Shown one piece after another: positions 1 to 9,249 of a stretch of DNA of 64,000 nt; the stretch's first letter is position 1; each line of letters begins with the position of its first letter. Under the pieces are notes generated by a model that saw nothing but the letters and a program-made list of their open reading frames with translations, was not told the DNA's origin and did not search any database. The position numbers and the translations under genes are program-made. The stretch lies in assembly GCA_964622715.1 (NCBI GenBank), contig CAZURR010000002.1, positions 29,896 through 93,895 on the forward strand, given 5' to 3'. The DNA comes from Hyphomicrobium_A sp964622715 (GTDB lineage Bacteria; Pseudomonadota; Alphaproteobacteria; Rhizobiales; Hyphomicrobiaceae).

Positions 1-654
1 ATTGAGGACGGCGGGTGGCACGTGAGCGTCGTCATTATGGACGACGGGCTGCAGAACCCGACGGTCATCAAGGATCTGTCGATTGCCGTTGTCGACAGCC
101 GGCGTGGGGTGGGGAATGGCGAGGTTATTCCTGCTGGCCCATTGCGCGCACCACTCGAATTTCAACTCGGGCTCATCGATGCGATCGTGGTTAGGGCGCC
201 GGATGCCGCCGCCCGGTCACAAGATCAGGGCGTCCACCAGCTGCTCCGCCGCACATTTCCTGGCCCCGTATTGGCAGCATGTGCCGTTCCCAGTGGCGAC
301 ACCGATTGGCTAACAGAGATGCCAATCGTCGCTTATGCCGGCATCGCCAATCCAGATCGCTTCTTTGGGCTTCTGGAGGCCTCGGGCGCCCGTGTCGTGC
401 AGCGCGTCGCCTTCCCCGACCACCATGCCTACACGCGTGCTGACGCCGTCCGCTTGCTGGAGCGCGCACAGACGACGGGCGCGCGCCTCGTCACAACGGA
501 GAAAGATTGGGTCCGCCTCAAAGGCAGCGCCGACGTGCGCAAAGATTTGCTGGCGCAGACCGAGCCATTCGCTATCGAAATGGCGTTTGAAAGGCGGGAC
601 CTGGACCGCCTGAGCGCATTGATCGACGGAGTGACGCAGAGTGTGCGCGCCTAA
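1..654 (+). CDS. lpxK: Tetraacyldisaccharide 4'-kinase, C-terminal part (5' end outside window)
   Basis: LpxK phosphorylates the 4' position of the lipid A disaccharide precursor at the inner face of the cytoplasmic membrane. The reading frame is already open at base 1, so the kinase start and Walker A region lie upstream. The visible part has the family signature MDDGLQN followed by VVDSRRGVGNGEVIPAGPLR, and the late motif VTTEKDWVRL. About 217 codons are visible of a family length near 330. The family is recognised with confidence; the GTG at position 22 is internal and not a start. Confidence 0.93.
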   Translation: MEDGGWHVSVVIMDDGLQNPTVIKDLSIAVVDSRRGVGNGEVIPAGPLRAPLEFQLGLIDAIVVRAPDAAARSQDQGVHQLLRRTFPGPVLAACAVPSGDTDWLTEMPIVAYAGIANPDRFFGLLEASGARVVQRVAFPDHHAYTRADAVRLLERAQTTGARLVTTEKDWVRLKGSADVRKDLLAQTEPFAIEMAFERRDLDRLSALIDGVTQSVRA

Positions 655-674
655 AATCGCCCATCGATGCCGCT

Positions 675-899
675 TTAGCGCTTCTGGTGCACCTGCCGGT
701 AGCGCCGTAACGAGACCTCAGGCGAGACGTAGGCCTCCTGCAGCTCCACGCTCCAATATCTTAGATCCGGCAGCAAGATAGGCTCGCCCGTGACGGCACA
801 ACGCACGAAGTCCCCCGGCGAGACCACTTGGAATTCACCGTTCAAGTATCGCAGCTTAGCTTCACCTCTGAGGCCGAAGAACTTTTCGAAGCGGTTCAT
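675..899 (-). CDS. DUF2093 domain protein
   Basis: This 74-residue protein matches the DUF2093 family of short alphaproteobacterial proteins of unknown function. The diagnostic core is VVSPGDFVRCAVTGEPI followed by LRYWSVELQEAYVS. There is no signal peptide or membrane segment. It is convergent with lpxK, with 20 bases between the stops. DUF2093 genes are commonly found near lpxK in this class, so the neighbourhood supports the call, but no function is known. Confidence 0.85.
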   Translation of the reverse strand: MNRFEKFFGLRGEAKLRYLNGEFQVVSPGDFVRCAVTGEPILLPDLRYWSVELQEAYVSPEVSLRRYRQVHQKR

Positions 900-992
900 C
901 GAAGTCTCTGTTTGCGGGGCCTGCCAATTCAGTGCACTTCACATTGCCAATCGCGCGCGCTGCGTCAAGCCGCACTTTGGACCCGCGTTGTT

Positions 993-2606
993 CTAAAAGA
1001 GAGATCCTTGTCCGCTGCTCCCTCCACCACGGCGCCTTCGCGTCGGCCGCGTCGGCGATTGCCGCGGCGCCGGGACCACCGTCTTCCTGGTGTCGTCCAA
1101 ATCGACCTCGCGCGCCTCAGCAATCGCGCGACCGTCCGAGAATTCCAGTTCGAGACGATCACCAGCGTGCAAATCCGCAGCATGGCGAACCGTTTGGCCA
1201 GCCTTATCGCGAACAAGCGTGAACCCACGCTGTAGCACTCTGTGATAACTCAAGGAGCCGAGCAACTTAGCGCTCCCATCGAGTTGCCGACGGCCCGCCA
1301 AAATGCGATTGCGCAAGGCTTGTATGGACCGTGCTTCCAAGGCACTGAGCCGTTCGCCGCCAAATGAAATGCGCTGTGGCACCGTTTCCGGTTGCATGCG
1401 GCCCGCAACTCGCTCAAACCTCGCGCGCCGCGCAGCAGCGCTGCGTGACAAAGCGTCAAGGTTTCTGCGGCCAAACGCGTCGAGACGGTCGCGCGCCCGG
1501 CCAAGCCGCGCGCTGAGAAGACGCGGATGCAGACGCGAACTGCTGCGCACATGGCGCATGTGATGCGCGCGCGTGTTTGCAAGCAATGCCCGGCCTAACC
1601 GCTTTTCAACAGCGTCGAAGTGCTGGCGCGGCAGAGCGACAAGATCCTCTAAGCGCGGTAAGCCCCGCGCCGCTGCCCTGAGATGCGTACGCGCACTTTC
1701 CAGGACGCGGCGAGTAGCCGTTGCTAGCCTCAAAGCGAGCTTTGCGGTGTTTTCGGCCAGGTCCGCATGCTTGGGCACGGCCCACTCAGCCGCCTTGGTA
1801 GGCGTGGGCGCGCGCGCATCGGCAACAAGATCGATGAGCGTCCAATCCGTTTCGTGGCCAACAGCAGAGATTAGCGGGATGGTGCTCTGCGCAACGGCGC
1901 GGACCACGATCTCCTCATTGAAGCCCCACAGGTCATCAAGGCTGCCGCCGCCGCGCGCGACGATCAGGACATCCGGGCGCGCAATTGCACCTCCCGGCGC
2001 AATTTCATTAAAACCGCGGATAGCCGCAGCCACTTCGCCTGCGCTCGTCTCGCCTTGCACACGAACCGGCCAAATAAGTACGCGCGTGGGGAACCGCTCG
2101 TTGAAGCCGTGCAACATATCACGAATGACTGCGCCCGTCGGCGACGTAATAATGCCGACGACGCCAGGCAGGAATGGCCTTGGCCTTTTGCACTTCTCGT
2201 CGAACAAACCTTCGGCGGCGAGTTTCTTTTTGCGCTCCTCTAAAAGCGCCATCAGCGCACCAAGGCCGGCGGGTTCCAGGCTCTCGATCACGATCTGATA
2301 CTTGGAGGATCCGGGATAAGTCGTAATGCGCCCCTGGGCGACAACCTCCATGCCCTCTTCCGGCTTCACCTTGAGCCGCTGAAATACACCCTTCCAGATC
2401 ACCGCCTCGATCTTGGCCTTGTCGTCCTTCAAGGCGAAATAGCAGTGCCCCGAGGCATGCGGACCGCGATAACCCGACACCTCGCCACGCAGGCGGACGT
2501 AGCCAAAACCCTGCTCCAGCGCGCGCTTGATCGCGCTGGAAAGCTCCGAGACGGTGTACTCGGCCACGTTGGCGCCGACCGGGGTCTTTGCGGCTTCCTT
2601 ATTCAC
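993..2606 (-). CDS. xseA: Exodeoxyribonuclease VII large subunit
   Basis: XseA with the small subunit XseB forms exonuclease VII, which degrades single-stranded DNA in both directions. The N-terminal OB-fold is visible (EYTVSELSSAIKRAL, then VRLRGEVSGY and SGHCYFALKDD). It is followed by the catalytic region with GVVGIITSPTGAVIRDML, DVLIVARGGGSLDDLW and SAVGHETDWTLIDLVADAR. The C-terminal half is Arg/Ala-rich and helical, as in the family. I prefer GTG at 2606 (537 aa); a TTG at 2657 would add 17 unconserved residues. The C-terminal tail is basic and Gly-rich. No xseB is in the window. Confidence 0.93.
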   Translation of the reverse strand: MNKEAAKTPVGANVAEYTVSELSSAIKRALEQGFGYVRLRGEVSGYRGPHASGHCYFALKDDKAKIEAVIWKGVFQRLKVKPEEGMEVVAQGRITTYPGSSKYQIVIESLEPAGLGALMALLEERKKKLAAEGLFDEKCKRPRPFLPGVVGIITSPTGAVIRDMLHGFNERFPTRVLIWPVRVQGETSAGEVAAAIRGFNEIAPGGAIARPDVLIVARGGGSLDDLWGFNEEIVVRAVAQSTIPLISAVGHETDWTLIDLVADARAPTPTKAAEWAVPKHADLAENTAKLALRLATATRRVLESARTHLRAAARGLPRLEDLVALPRQHFDAVEKRLGRALLANTRAHHMRHVRSSSRLHPRLLSARLGRARDRLDAFGRRNLDALSRSAAARRARFERVAGRMQPETVPQRISFGGERLSALEARSIQALRNRILAGRRQLDGSAKLLGSLSYHRVLQRGFTLVRDKAGQTVRHAADLHAGDRLELEFSDGRAIAEAREVDLDDTRKTVVPAPRQSPTRPTRRRRGGGSSGQGSLF

Positions 2607-2711
2607 GGCAGGTCGCCCATTTGTTGCTTGCCGATTCGATGATACATCAGGCCGCAATCTGCCTGTTCACGTCGCGATGCAAGACTTCACGATATTGAGA
2701 GCTCCCAAACA

Positions 2712-3992
2712 ATGAACGTGCTCCTCATCGGTTCCGGCGGACGCGAGCACGCGCTCGCTTGGGCGATCAGCGCGAGTCCTCTGCTATCGAAGCTCTACTG
2801 CGCGCCCGGCAATGGCGGAATTTCAGACGTCGCCGAATGTGTTTCTCTCCCCGTCGCGGACCACACGGCCGTGATCCGATTCTGCAAGGACAACAACGTC
2901 GACTTTGTGATCATCGGTCCCGAGGCGCCGCTTGTCGCCGGAATTGTGGATGATTTGACCACAGCCGGCATCATGTGTTTCGGGCCCACGCAAGCAGCCT
3001 CGCAATTGGAGGGTTCCAAGGCCTTCACCAAGGATCTATGCCGCGAGTTCGATATTCCCACAGGCACGTATGGCCATTTCACTGATCCGGACGCTGCCAA
3101 GGCGTATCTCGCCGGCCAGCCGTTGCCGATCGTCGTCAAAGCCGACGGTCTTGCCGCCGGAAAGGGTGTCGTCATTGCCGAAACGCGTGCGGACGGGGAA
3201 GCAGCAATCGATGCGTGCTTCTCAGGCGCCTTTGGAAAAGCCGGTGAAGAGGTCGTGGTTGAGGAGTTCTTGCGCGGTGAGGAGGCAAGCGTCTTCGCCC
3301 TTGTCGATGGCAAAACCGCGCTGGCACTTGCTGCCGCCCAGGACCACAAGCGCGTGGGCGACGGCGATACCGGGCCGAACACGGGCGGCATGGGCGCATA
3401 TTCGCCGGCACCTGTGATGACCGACGCATTGATCGCGAGGACCATGGACGAGATCATCCGCCCTACTGTTGCGGCGATGCAAGAGCGTGGCGCGCCGTTC
3501 AAGGGCGTGCTGTATGCCGGTCTCATGATCACGCCCGAAGGCCCAAAACTGATTGAGTACAACGTCCGCTTCGGCGATCCCGAGATGCAGGTTCTCGTAA
3601 TGCGCTTAAAGTCCGACCTGCTGGAGGCCCTACTCGCCACCGCGGATGGCAAACTCGAGACACTTGATTTGCAGTGGCACGATGATGCGGCGCTCACCGT
3701 CGTCATGGCCGGAAACGGCTATCCTGGTACGCCGCTGAAGGGAACGCAGATCAAGGGGCTGGCTGAAGCCGCACAAGACGCTGACGTTGAGATCTTCCAC
3801 GCCGGAACCAAGCGCGACGGGGACCGTTTGCTCGCCAACGGTGGCCGCGTCCTCGACGTCACCGCGCGCGGCAAGACGGTCGCCGACGCCCAGGCGCGCG
3901 CCTATGCGGCCATCGCCAAGATCGATTGGCCCGGTGGCTTCTGCCGCAATGACATCGGCTGGCGCGCAATTGCCCGCGAAAAGCCCGTTTAA
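2712..3992 (+). CDS. purD: Phosphoribosylamine-glycine ligase (GAR synthetase)
   Basis: PurD joins phosphoribosylamine and glycine using ATP, the second step of de novo purine synthesis in the cytosol. The 426-residue length is normal. The N-terminal motif LLIGSGGREHALAW, the ATP-grasp segments ADGLAAGKGVVIA and VEEFLRGEEASVFAL, and the substrate loop PNTGGMGAYSPAPV are all present, as is EYNVRFGDPEMQ near the ATP site. It is divergent from xseA, with about 100 bases between the starts, so the two probably share a promoter region. Confidence 0.97.
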   Translation: MNVLLIGSGGREHALAWAISASPLLSKLYCAPGNGGISDVAECVSLPVADHTAVIRFCKDNNVDFVIIGPEAPLVAGIVDDLTTAGIMCFGPTQAASQLEGSKAFTKDLCREFDIPTGTYGHFTDPDAAKAYLAGQPLPIVVKADGLAAGKGVVIAETRADGEAAIDACFSGAFGKAGEEVVVEEFLRGEEASVFALVDGKTALALAAAQDHKRVGDGDTGPNTGGMGAYSPAPVMTDALIARTMDEIIRPTVAAMQERGAPFKGVLYAGLMITPEGPKLIEYNVRFGDPEMQVLVMRLKSDLLEALLATADGKLETLDLQWHDDAALTVVMAGNGYPGTPLKGTQIKGLAEAAQDADVEIFHAGTKRDGDRLLANGGRVLDVTARGKTVADAQARAYAAIAKIDWPGGFCRNDIGWRAIAREKPV

Positions 3993-4056
3993 TAAACGAT
4001 GCTGGTGCACCAGCGAACCTCTACTGGCGTCGTCCCGTAATGGGCTTAACTGCAGC

Positions 4057-5055
4057 ATGACAAAAAAAACTGTGTCCCCAATCCTGGCAACTGAAAAGGC
4101 CAAGCTGCCCGTCCGACAGCCAACCATTGCGCTCGCGCTCGGTGGCGGCGGTGCGCGCGGTCTTGCCCACATCCTCATCCTGGAAGCGTTTGACGAGATG
4201 GGCTTGCGTCCCAAGATCATCGCTGGCGTTTCAATTGGCGCAATCTTCGGCGCAGCCTATGCCTCAGGTCTTTCGGGAAAAGAGATCCGCGCGCACGCTA
4301 CAGAGGTTCTCAAAAAGCGTTTCAACTTGGTACGCGACCTCTTCTCCGCGCGCGTCAGAGTCGAACGGCGGTTCTGGAGTCCCTTCTCGATCGGATCTGC
4401 CTTTCTCGCACCCGCCAAGCTGCTCGACATCATCCTGCCAACACGCATTGCGCGCGACTTTGCGCACCTCGACATCCCGCTGAAAATCGTCGCCTCCGAT
4501 TTTTACGCCCAGGATCCGGTAATCTTTTCCTCCGGGCCACTGCGCCAGGCGATTGCCGCCAGTATCGCCTTGCCAGTCGTTTTCGAACCGGTGGTAGTGG
4601 GGGGCAGCGTGCTTATTGATGGCGGGCTCGTCAACCCGTTGCCCTTCGACATCATCGCAGGCGAGGCGGACCTAACTGTCGCTATCGACGTGAGCGGCGC
4701 TCCCATGCCGCGAGTTGGACGCAAGAAGCCCAAGACTTGGGAAACGCTGTTTTCAAGCTCACTTATTTTCGAGCGCACGATCATCAAGGAGAAGCTGCGC
4801 TCACGCCAGCCCGACGTTTACATCGATGCCGGGACCAGCCGCTATCAGGTCCTCGACTTCCTCAAGATTGATGAAATTCTGGCTGCAGCCGCGCCGGCCA
4901 AGGAACGCTTCAAGGCGGAGCTTACTCGCGTGCTTGAAGCAGAAACGCTCAAAGCCGTGGAAGCAATAGAAGCATCCGCGCACAACGACGTTAGCCCGCG
5001 TAAGCGTCTTGCGCGCGCGCGTCTTCTGAGACGTGGCCGGCAACGCAAGTCTTAG
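4057..5055 (+). CDS. Patatin-like phospholipase (RssA-like)
   Basis: This 332-residue protein belongs to the patatin-like phospholipase family, which hydrolyses acyl esters with a Ser-Asp dyad. Visible elements are the glycine-rich oxyanion loop GGGGARG (about 29-35), the nucleophile elbow GVSIG (Ser59) and the IDGG motif (Asp188). There is no signal peptide, so a cytoplasmic or peripheral-membrane location is likely. ATG 4057 lies directly before the conserved domain; the frame stays open upstream to 3787 but overlaps purD there. The substrate is unknown. Confidence 0.85.
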   Translation: MTKKTVSPILATEKAKLPVRQPTIALALGGGGARGLAHILILEAFDEMGLRPKIIAGVSIGAIFGAAYASGLSGKEIRAHATEVLKKRFNLVRDLFSARVRVERRFWSPFSIGSAFLAPAKLLDIILPTRIARDFAHLDIPLKIVASDFYAQDPVIFSSGPLRQAIAASIALPVVFEPVVVGGSVLIDGGLVNPLPFDIIAGEADLTVAIDVSGAPMPRVGRKKPKTWETLFSSSLIFERTIIKEKLRSRQPDVYIDAGTSRYQVLDFLKIDEILAAAAPAKERFKAELTRVLEAETLKAVEAIEASAHNDVSPRKRLARARLLRRGRQRKS

Positions 5056-5510
5056 CGCTTGGCTTCGAAAAACGCTTTGAGAAGGGCGCCGGCTCGCTCC
5101 TCATCGATGCCGGCGTATATCGCCGGAGCGTGGTGGCAGGTTGGCTGATTGAAGACGCGCGCGCCGTGCTCCACCCCGCCGCCCTTGGGATCCGCCGCGC
5201 CATAATAGAGGCGGCGAATGCGCGCAAACGATATGGCCCCTGCGCACATAGGGCAGGGCTCCAACGTGACGTAGAGATCGCAATCGAGCAATCGTTCCAA
5301 GCCAATCTTGGCGCAGGCGTCGCGTATGGCCAGCATTTCAGCGTGGGCGGTGGGATCGTTCATTGCCCGTGTCCGATTGCCGGCAGCCGCGAGAATTGCG
5401 CCATCGGGCCCGGTGATGACGGCACCAATAGGCACCTCGCCGCGCGCTTCTGCGGCTTGCGCTTCTGCTAACGCTCGCGCCATATGGCCGGTCTCGCGAC
5501 GCGATGTCAT
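5052..5510 (-). CDS. tadA: tRNA-specific adenosine(34) deaminase
   Basis: TadA deaminates the wobble adenosine of tRNA-Arg(ACG) to inosine. The zinc-binding signatures are intact: HAE in DPTAHAEMLAIRDA, and PCPMC in LEPCPMCAGAI. The start is taken at ATG 5510 because AGGAG sits just upstream; the frame runs on to 5558 but would overlap the divergent rluB. At 152 aa the length is typical. The stop overlaps the end of the patatin-like gene by four bases, with the two genes convergent. Confidence 0.93.
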   Translation of the reverse strand: MTSRRETGHMARALAEAQAAEARGEVPIGAVITGPDGAILAAAGNRTRAMNDPTAHAEMLAIRDACAKIGLERLLDCDLYVTLEPCPMCAGAISFARIRRLYYGAADPKGGGVEHGARVFNQPTCHHAPAIYAGIDEERAGALLKAFFEAKR

Positions 5511-5543
5511 AACGGCTCCTGCCTGGTAATACCCAAACTGTCC

Positions 5544-6434
5544 ATGTCCAAAACCCACACTGCAAAACGGCCAAGCGCGCGCAAGGCTCCCCGTAAAAGC
5601 CCAGCCCCTAAGGCGCCTGGCGAGCCTATCCGCATCGCCAAGGCCATAGCGCGGGCAGGGATGTGCTCGCGCCGAGAAGCTGAGCGATGGATCGGCGATG
5701 GCCGCGTCTGCGTCAACGGAAAGCTGCTAACAACCCCCGCCTTTGAGGTCGGCCCCAAAGATAAGGTTACGGTCGACGGAAAGCCGTTGCCGCAGGCAGC
5801 GCCTATCGGCTTGTGGCGCTATTATAAGCCCAAGGGGCTCGTTACCACTCACAAGGACCCGCAAGGCCGCCCAACGGTGTTTAAGGCTCTGCCCGACGAG
5901 CTGCCACGCGTGGTCTCTGTAGGGCGGCTCGATTTTAACAGCGAGGGCCTTCTCCTGCTTACCAACAACGGCGCGCTGGCCCGCCACATGGAGCTTCCCG
6001 CCACCGGCTGGCTTAGGCGCTACAGAGTTCGGGCGCGCGGCCGGGTCTCAATAGATCAGCTCGAGGCTCTCAAGGGCGGTGTGGAGATCGACGGCGTGCG
6101 CTACGGCCCGGTTGACGCAATGCTCGACAGCACACAAGGCGCCAACGTGTGGCTGACAATCGGCCTACGCGAGGGCAAGAACCGCGAGGTACGCCGCATC
6201 CTGGCGAGCTTGGGTTTGGAGGTGAATCGTCTGATTCGCATCTCCTACGGGCCGTTTCAGCTTTTGGACCTCAAACCGGGAACGGTCGAGCCCGTCAAGC
6301 GGCGCGTATTGGCAGACCAGCTTGGGGCGCAGATTGCAGATGCTTTGGGCTTAAACAAGCCCGTTGAGGAGGAGCGGGCCCGCCGCAAGGCGCGCGCCAA
6401 GACGCAGACCCGCAATACTGGCGAGCCCTCATGA
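5544..6434 (+). CDS. rluB: 23S rRNA pseudouridine(2605) synthase-type protein
   Basis: This is an RsuA/RluB-family pseudouridine synthase. An N-terminal S4 RNA-binding domain (RIAKAIARAGMCSRREAERW) is followed by the catalytic domain with the Asp motif GRLDFNSEGLLLLTNNG and the motif EGKNREVRRI. ATG 5544 gives 296 aa and removes an unconserved upstream extension. The N-terminal 25 residues are Lys/Pro/Ala-rich. The gene overlaps rsmD by four bases (ATGA), indicating translational coupling of two rRNA-modifying enzymes. RluB versus a close paralogue cannot be settled from sequence alone. Confidence 0.88.
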   Translation: MSKTHTAKRPSARKAPRKSPAPKAPGEPIRIAKAIARAGMCSRREAERWIGDGRVCVNGKLLTTPAFEVGPKDKVTVDGKPLPQAAPIGLWRYYKPKGLVTTHKDPQGRPTVFKALPDELPRVVSVGRLDFNSEGLLLLTNNGALARHMELPATGWLRRYRVRARGRVSIDQLEALKGGVEIDGVRYGPVDAMLDSTQGANVWLTIGLREGKNREVRRILASLGLEVNRLIRISYGPFQLLDLKPGTVEPVKRRVLADQLGAQIADALGLNKPVEEERARRKARAKTQTRNTGEPS

Positions 6435-7009
6435 GGATCGTGGGAGGCAGATTTCGCGGCCGCCCGCTCGCGAGCCCCAAGCACGAAGGCTTGCGTCCGA
6501 CCTCGGACCGCGTGCGCGAATCCCTGTTCAACATTCTGGAGCATGGCGTTCCCGATTTCTCGCTTGCAGGCACGCGCGTCATCGACCTTTTCGCCGGGAC
6601 GGGCGCGCTCGGGCTCGAGGCCCTTTCGCGCGGCGCGGCCTTCTGCTTGTTCGTGGAGGATCAAGCAGGGGCGCGCGCGCTGATCCGCACCAACGTGGAG
6701 GCCATGCAGCTCACCGGAAAATCGCGCATCTTTCGCCGCGATGCCACGAACCTGGGCGATGCTGGAAGGACGAGCGCGTTTGGGTTGGCGTTCCTCGACC
6801 CACCCTATGGCAGGGAGCTCGGAGAAAAAGCGCTCGGGGCGCTGGTAGGTGGCGGCTGGCTAACGCCCGGCGCCGTCGTGGTACTCGAGGAGCGCGCAGA
6901 CGCCACGGTTCAGATTCCAAACACGATCGTTGAGATCGACCGCCGCACGTATGGCGACACGCAAGTTTTGATCGCACGTTATCAAGCCAATGCTGAAGGA
7001 GTTGTTTGA
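6431..7009 (+). CDS. rsmD: 16S rRNA (guanine(966)-N(2))-methyltransferase
   Basis: RsmD methylates G966 of 16S rRNA using S-adenosylmethionine. The 192-residue protein begins MRIVGGRFRGRPL and has RPTSDRVRESLFNIL, the SAM-binding loop DLFAGTGALGLEALSRGA and the catalytic motif FLDPPYG, all characteristic of the family. Its ATG overlaps the rluB stop, so the two genes form one operon. Confidence 0.94.
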   Translation: MRIVGGRFRGRPLASPKHEGLRPTSDRVRESLFNILEHGVPDFSLAGTRVIDLFAGTGALGLEALSRGAAFCLFVEDQAGARALIRTNVEAMQLTGKSRIFRRDATNLGDAGRTSAFGLAFLDPPYGRELGEKALGALVGGGWLTPGAVVVLEERADATVQIPNTIVEIDRRTYGDTQVLIARYQANAEGVV

Positions 7010-7012
7010 CGC

Positions 7013-7219
7013 TTACGCAGGCTCAAGAGGCATGAGGATCCATAGCAGGATGTAGATCAGAATGCCGGGGAACGCCGCGGAGAGAAGCGTGACCACCACG
7101 TAGCCAAAGCGCACGAGGGTCGGATCCCAGCCAAGCCATTTGGCAAGGCCGCCGCACACGCCGGCGATCAAGGCGCCGTGGCGAACGCGAACGAGGGGAT
7201 GATCTGTTGGGTCGCTCAT
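7013..7219 (-). CDS. PspC domain membrane protein
   Basis: This small protein (68 aa from ATG 7219) matches the PspC domain: RHGALIAGVCGGLAKWLGWDPTLVRF, then a hydrophobic segment GILIYILLWILMP that should span or dip into the inner membrane. PspC domains occur in phage-shock and envelope-stress proteins. No pspA or pspB lies nearby, so a role in stress is inference only. The frame extends to 7297, but those residues are not conserved. It is convergent with rsmD. Confidence 0.85.
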   Translation of the reverse strand: MSDPTDHPLVRVRHGALIAGVCGGLAKWLGWDPTLVRFGYVVVTLLSAAFPGILIYILLWILMPLEPA

Positions 7220-7327
7220 GTCGGCAGACAAGATAGGCAACGTCGCGCTGTTGGCAAGTCCGCATCGTCCGACAACGCCATTGTGGACCAAGCGCATCAG
7301 GGCAAGCGAGAGTTGTATCGAGCCCGT

Positions 7328-9124
7328 TTAGCGCCGGCCGAACAGGCGTTCGATGTCTGCAAGCTTCAATTCCACGTACGTCGGCCGGCCATGATTGCAC
7401 TGGCCCGAATAGGGCGTCGCCTCCATATCGCGCAGCAGCGCGTTCATTTCCTCTGCCGTTAAGCGCCGCCCAGCGCGCACGCTGCCATGGCAAGCAAGCG
7501 TCGCACACACCGCCTCCAAGCGCTCTTTCAGCGCCAAACCTTCGCCCTCGCCGGTGATGTCAGCTGCGAGATCCTTCACCAGGCCTGTCACATCGGTCTC
7601 GCCCAGGAGGGCCGGCACCTCGCGTATAGCGACCGCGCCTGCGCCGAAAGGCTCAAGCATGAGACCCAGTTCGGCCAGCTCGTCAGCCTTTTCGCCGAGT
7701 GCGGCCGCTTCCTCGTCTGAAAGCTCGACGACCGCCGGCATCAACAGCCCTTGCCGCGCAACGCCACCAGCGGCGAGCATCGCCTTCATGCGCTCATAGA
7801 CGAGGCGCTCATGCGCTGCGTGTTGATCGACGATGATGACCGACTCGCGCGTCTGCGCGACAATGTACGTCTGGTGCAACTGCGCCCGTGCGGCACCAAG
7901 CGGCCGATCGAGAAGCTCTTGCGCGGCCGGATCGACGCCGGCGCTTGCATCTGCGCTTGGACTTGCGAAGACCTCGAACGGCGCCTGCATGGCTTCAGCG
8001 AGGCCGTACGACATGTTGGGCTGCGAATTGCCATAGGACGGCACCCGCCCGGCCGGTCGCTCAAACGGTACGATGTTGGGCTTGAGTTCCTCCAACGTCG
8101 CCGCCCCGCCACCGGCCGATGCCCGGTGCCCGGCGGCATGCAAGGCGGCAGCGAGCGCATTGACGATCAACGAGCGCACGCGACCGGCATCGCGGAAGCG
8201 TACTTCGATCTTGGCGGGGTGCACATTGACGTCGACCTCCGCAGGCGGAAGCGTGACGAAGAGCGCCAGAAGCGGGTGGCGACCGCGCGGGATCAGATCG
8301 CCGTAAGCCGCGCGCACGGCGCCGACGAGTAGCTTGTCCTTGACCGGCCGGCCGTTGACGAACAGGAACTGCTGTGTGGTGTCGGGCCGATGCAGCGTCG
8401 GCAGGCCAGCAAAGCCTGAAACGGCGACCGTTTCGCGCGCACCCGCAATTGCGAGTGCATCGGCCATAAACTCGCGCCCCATGATTCGCCCCAGCCGCCT
8501 CAGAAGGCCCTCGGGGCCTGCATCGTCGCGCGGAAACCGCAAGCCGGTGCGCTCCCCCGTAGTCAAAGTAAAACCCACCTCGGCGTGCGCCATGGCTTGC
8601 CGCTTCACCACTTCCGAGACAGCCTGATTCTCGGCGCGCTCGGATTTGACGAATTTGAGCCGCGCGGGAACGTTTGCGAAGAGATCGCGCACCTCAACAC
8701 GCGTGCCGGGGTTGCCGGCCGCCGGCTTGGGGCCATCCTTCGCACCGCGATCGACGATGATGGAAAAGGCGTCTTCGGCGCCTTGAGCACGCGACAAGAC
8801 CTCGAGCCGGGCAATAGATCCAATTGAGGGCAGTGCCTCACCGCGAAAGCCCAGCGTTTGAATCGCAAAGAGGTCTTCTTCGGAAAGCTTGGAGGTGGCG
8901 TGCCGTTCGACACAGAGGGTGAGATCTTGCCGGTTCATCCCTGAGCCGTCGTCGCTCACGCGGATGAGTGCCAGACCGCCTGACGCGGTGACGACTTCGA
9001 TCTCGGTTGCGCCCGCATCGATAGCGTTCTCGACGAGCTCTTTGACGACGCTCGCCGGTCGCTCGACGACCTCGCCCGCAGCGATGCGATTGACTGTCTC
9101 AGGCGAAAGCTGGCGGATCGCCAT
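7328..9124 (-). CDS. mutL: DNA mismatch repair protein MutL
   Basis: MutL couples mismatch recognition by MutS to strand incision. The N-terminal GHKL ATPase motifs are intact (VVKELVENAIDAGAT, SDDGSGM, TSKL, LGFRGEAL). The C-terminal domain carries the metal-dependent nicking motif DQHA(x)2E(x)4E at about 433-444, plus CHGS and CNHGRP. This MutL is therefore predicted to have its own endonuclease activity, as is usual in bacteria without MutH. Its 598 aa with a variable linker (about 335-410) is normal. Confidence 0.97.
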   Translation of the reverse strand: MAIRQLSPETVNRIAAGEVVERPASVVKELVENAIDAGATEIEVVTASGGLALIRVSDDGSGMNRQDLTLCVERHATSKLSEEDLFAIQTLGFRGEALPSIGSIARLEVLSRAQGAEDAFSIIVDRGAKDGPKPAAGNPGTRVEVRDLFANVPARLKFVKSERAENQAVSEVVKRQAMAHAEVGFTLTTGERTGLRFPRDDAGPEGLLRRLGRIMGREFMADALAIAGARETVAVSGFAGLPTLHRPDTTQQFLFVNGRPVKDKLLVGAVRAAYGDLIPRGRHPLLALFVTLPPAEVDVNVHPAKIEVRFRDAGRVRSLIVNALAAALHAAGHRASAGGGAATLEELKPNIVPFERPAGRVPSYGNSQPNMSYGLAEAMQAPFEVFASPSADASAGVDPAAQELLDRPLGAARAQLHQTYIVAQTRESVIIVDQHAAHERLVYERMKAMLAAGGVARQGLLMPAVVELSDEEAAALGEKADELAELGLMLEPFGAGAVAIREVPALLGETDVTGLVKDLAADITGEGEGLALKERLEAVCATLACHGSVRAGRRLTAEEMNALLRDMEATPYSGQCNHGRPTYVELKLADIERLFGRR

Positions 9125-9249
9125 GGCTGCCCCTCCCCTATTTGGGCGCCAAGCTAGCGCATTCGCCGATTCGCTGTCAGCGAGCCTGTGTATAGCCCTA
9201 CAGCACCGCCATTTTGGTGGGGACTTGGCGAGCGGAGACCTAGGCCGAA

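Noticed and set aside
828..1235. Frame of 135 codons opposite xseA
   Set aside because: Shadow frame of xseA with no recognisable protein.
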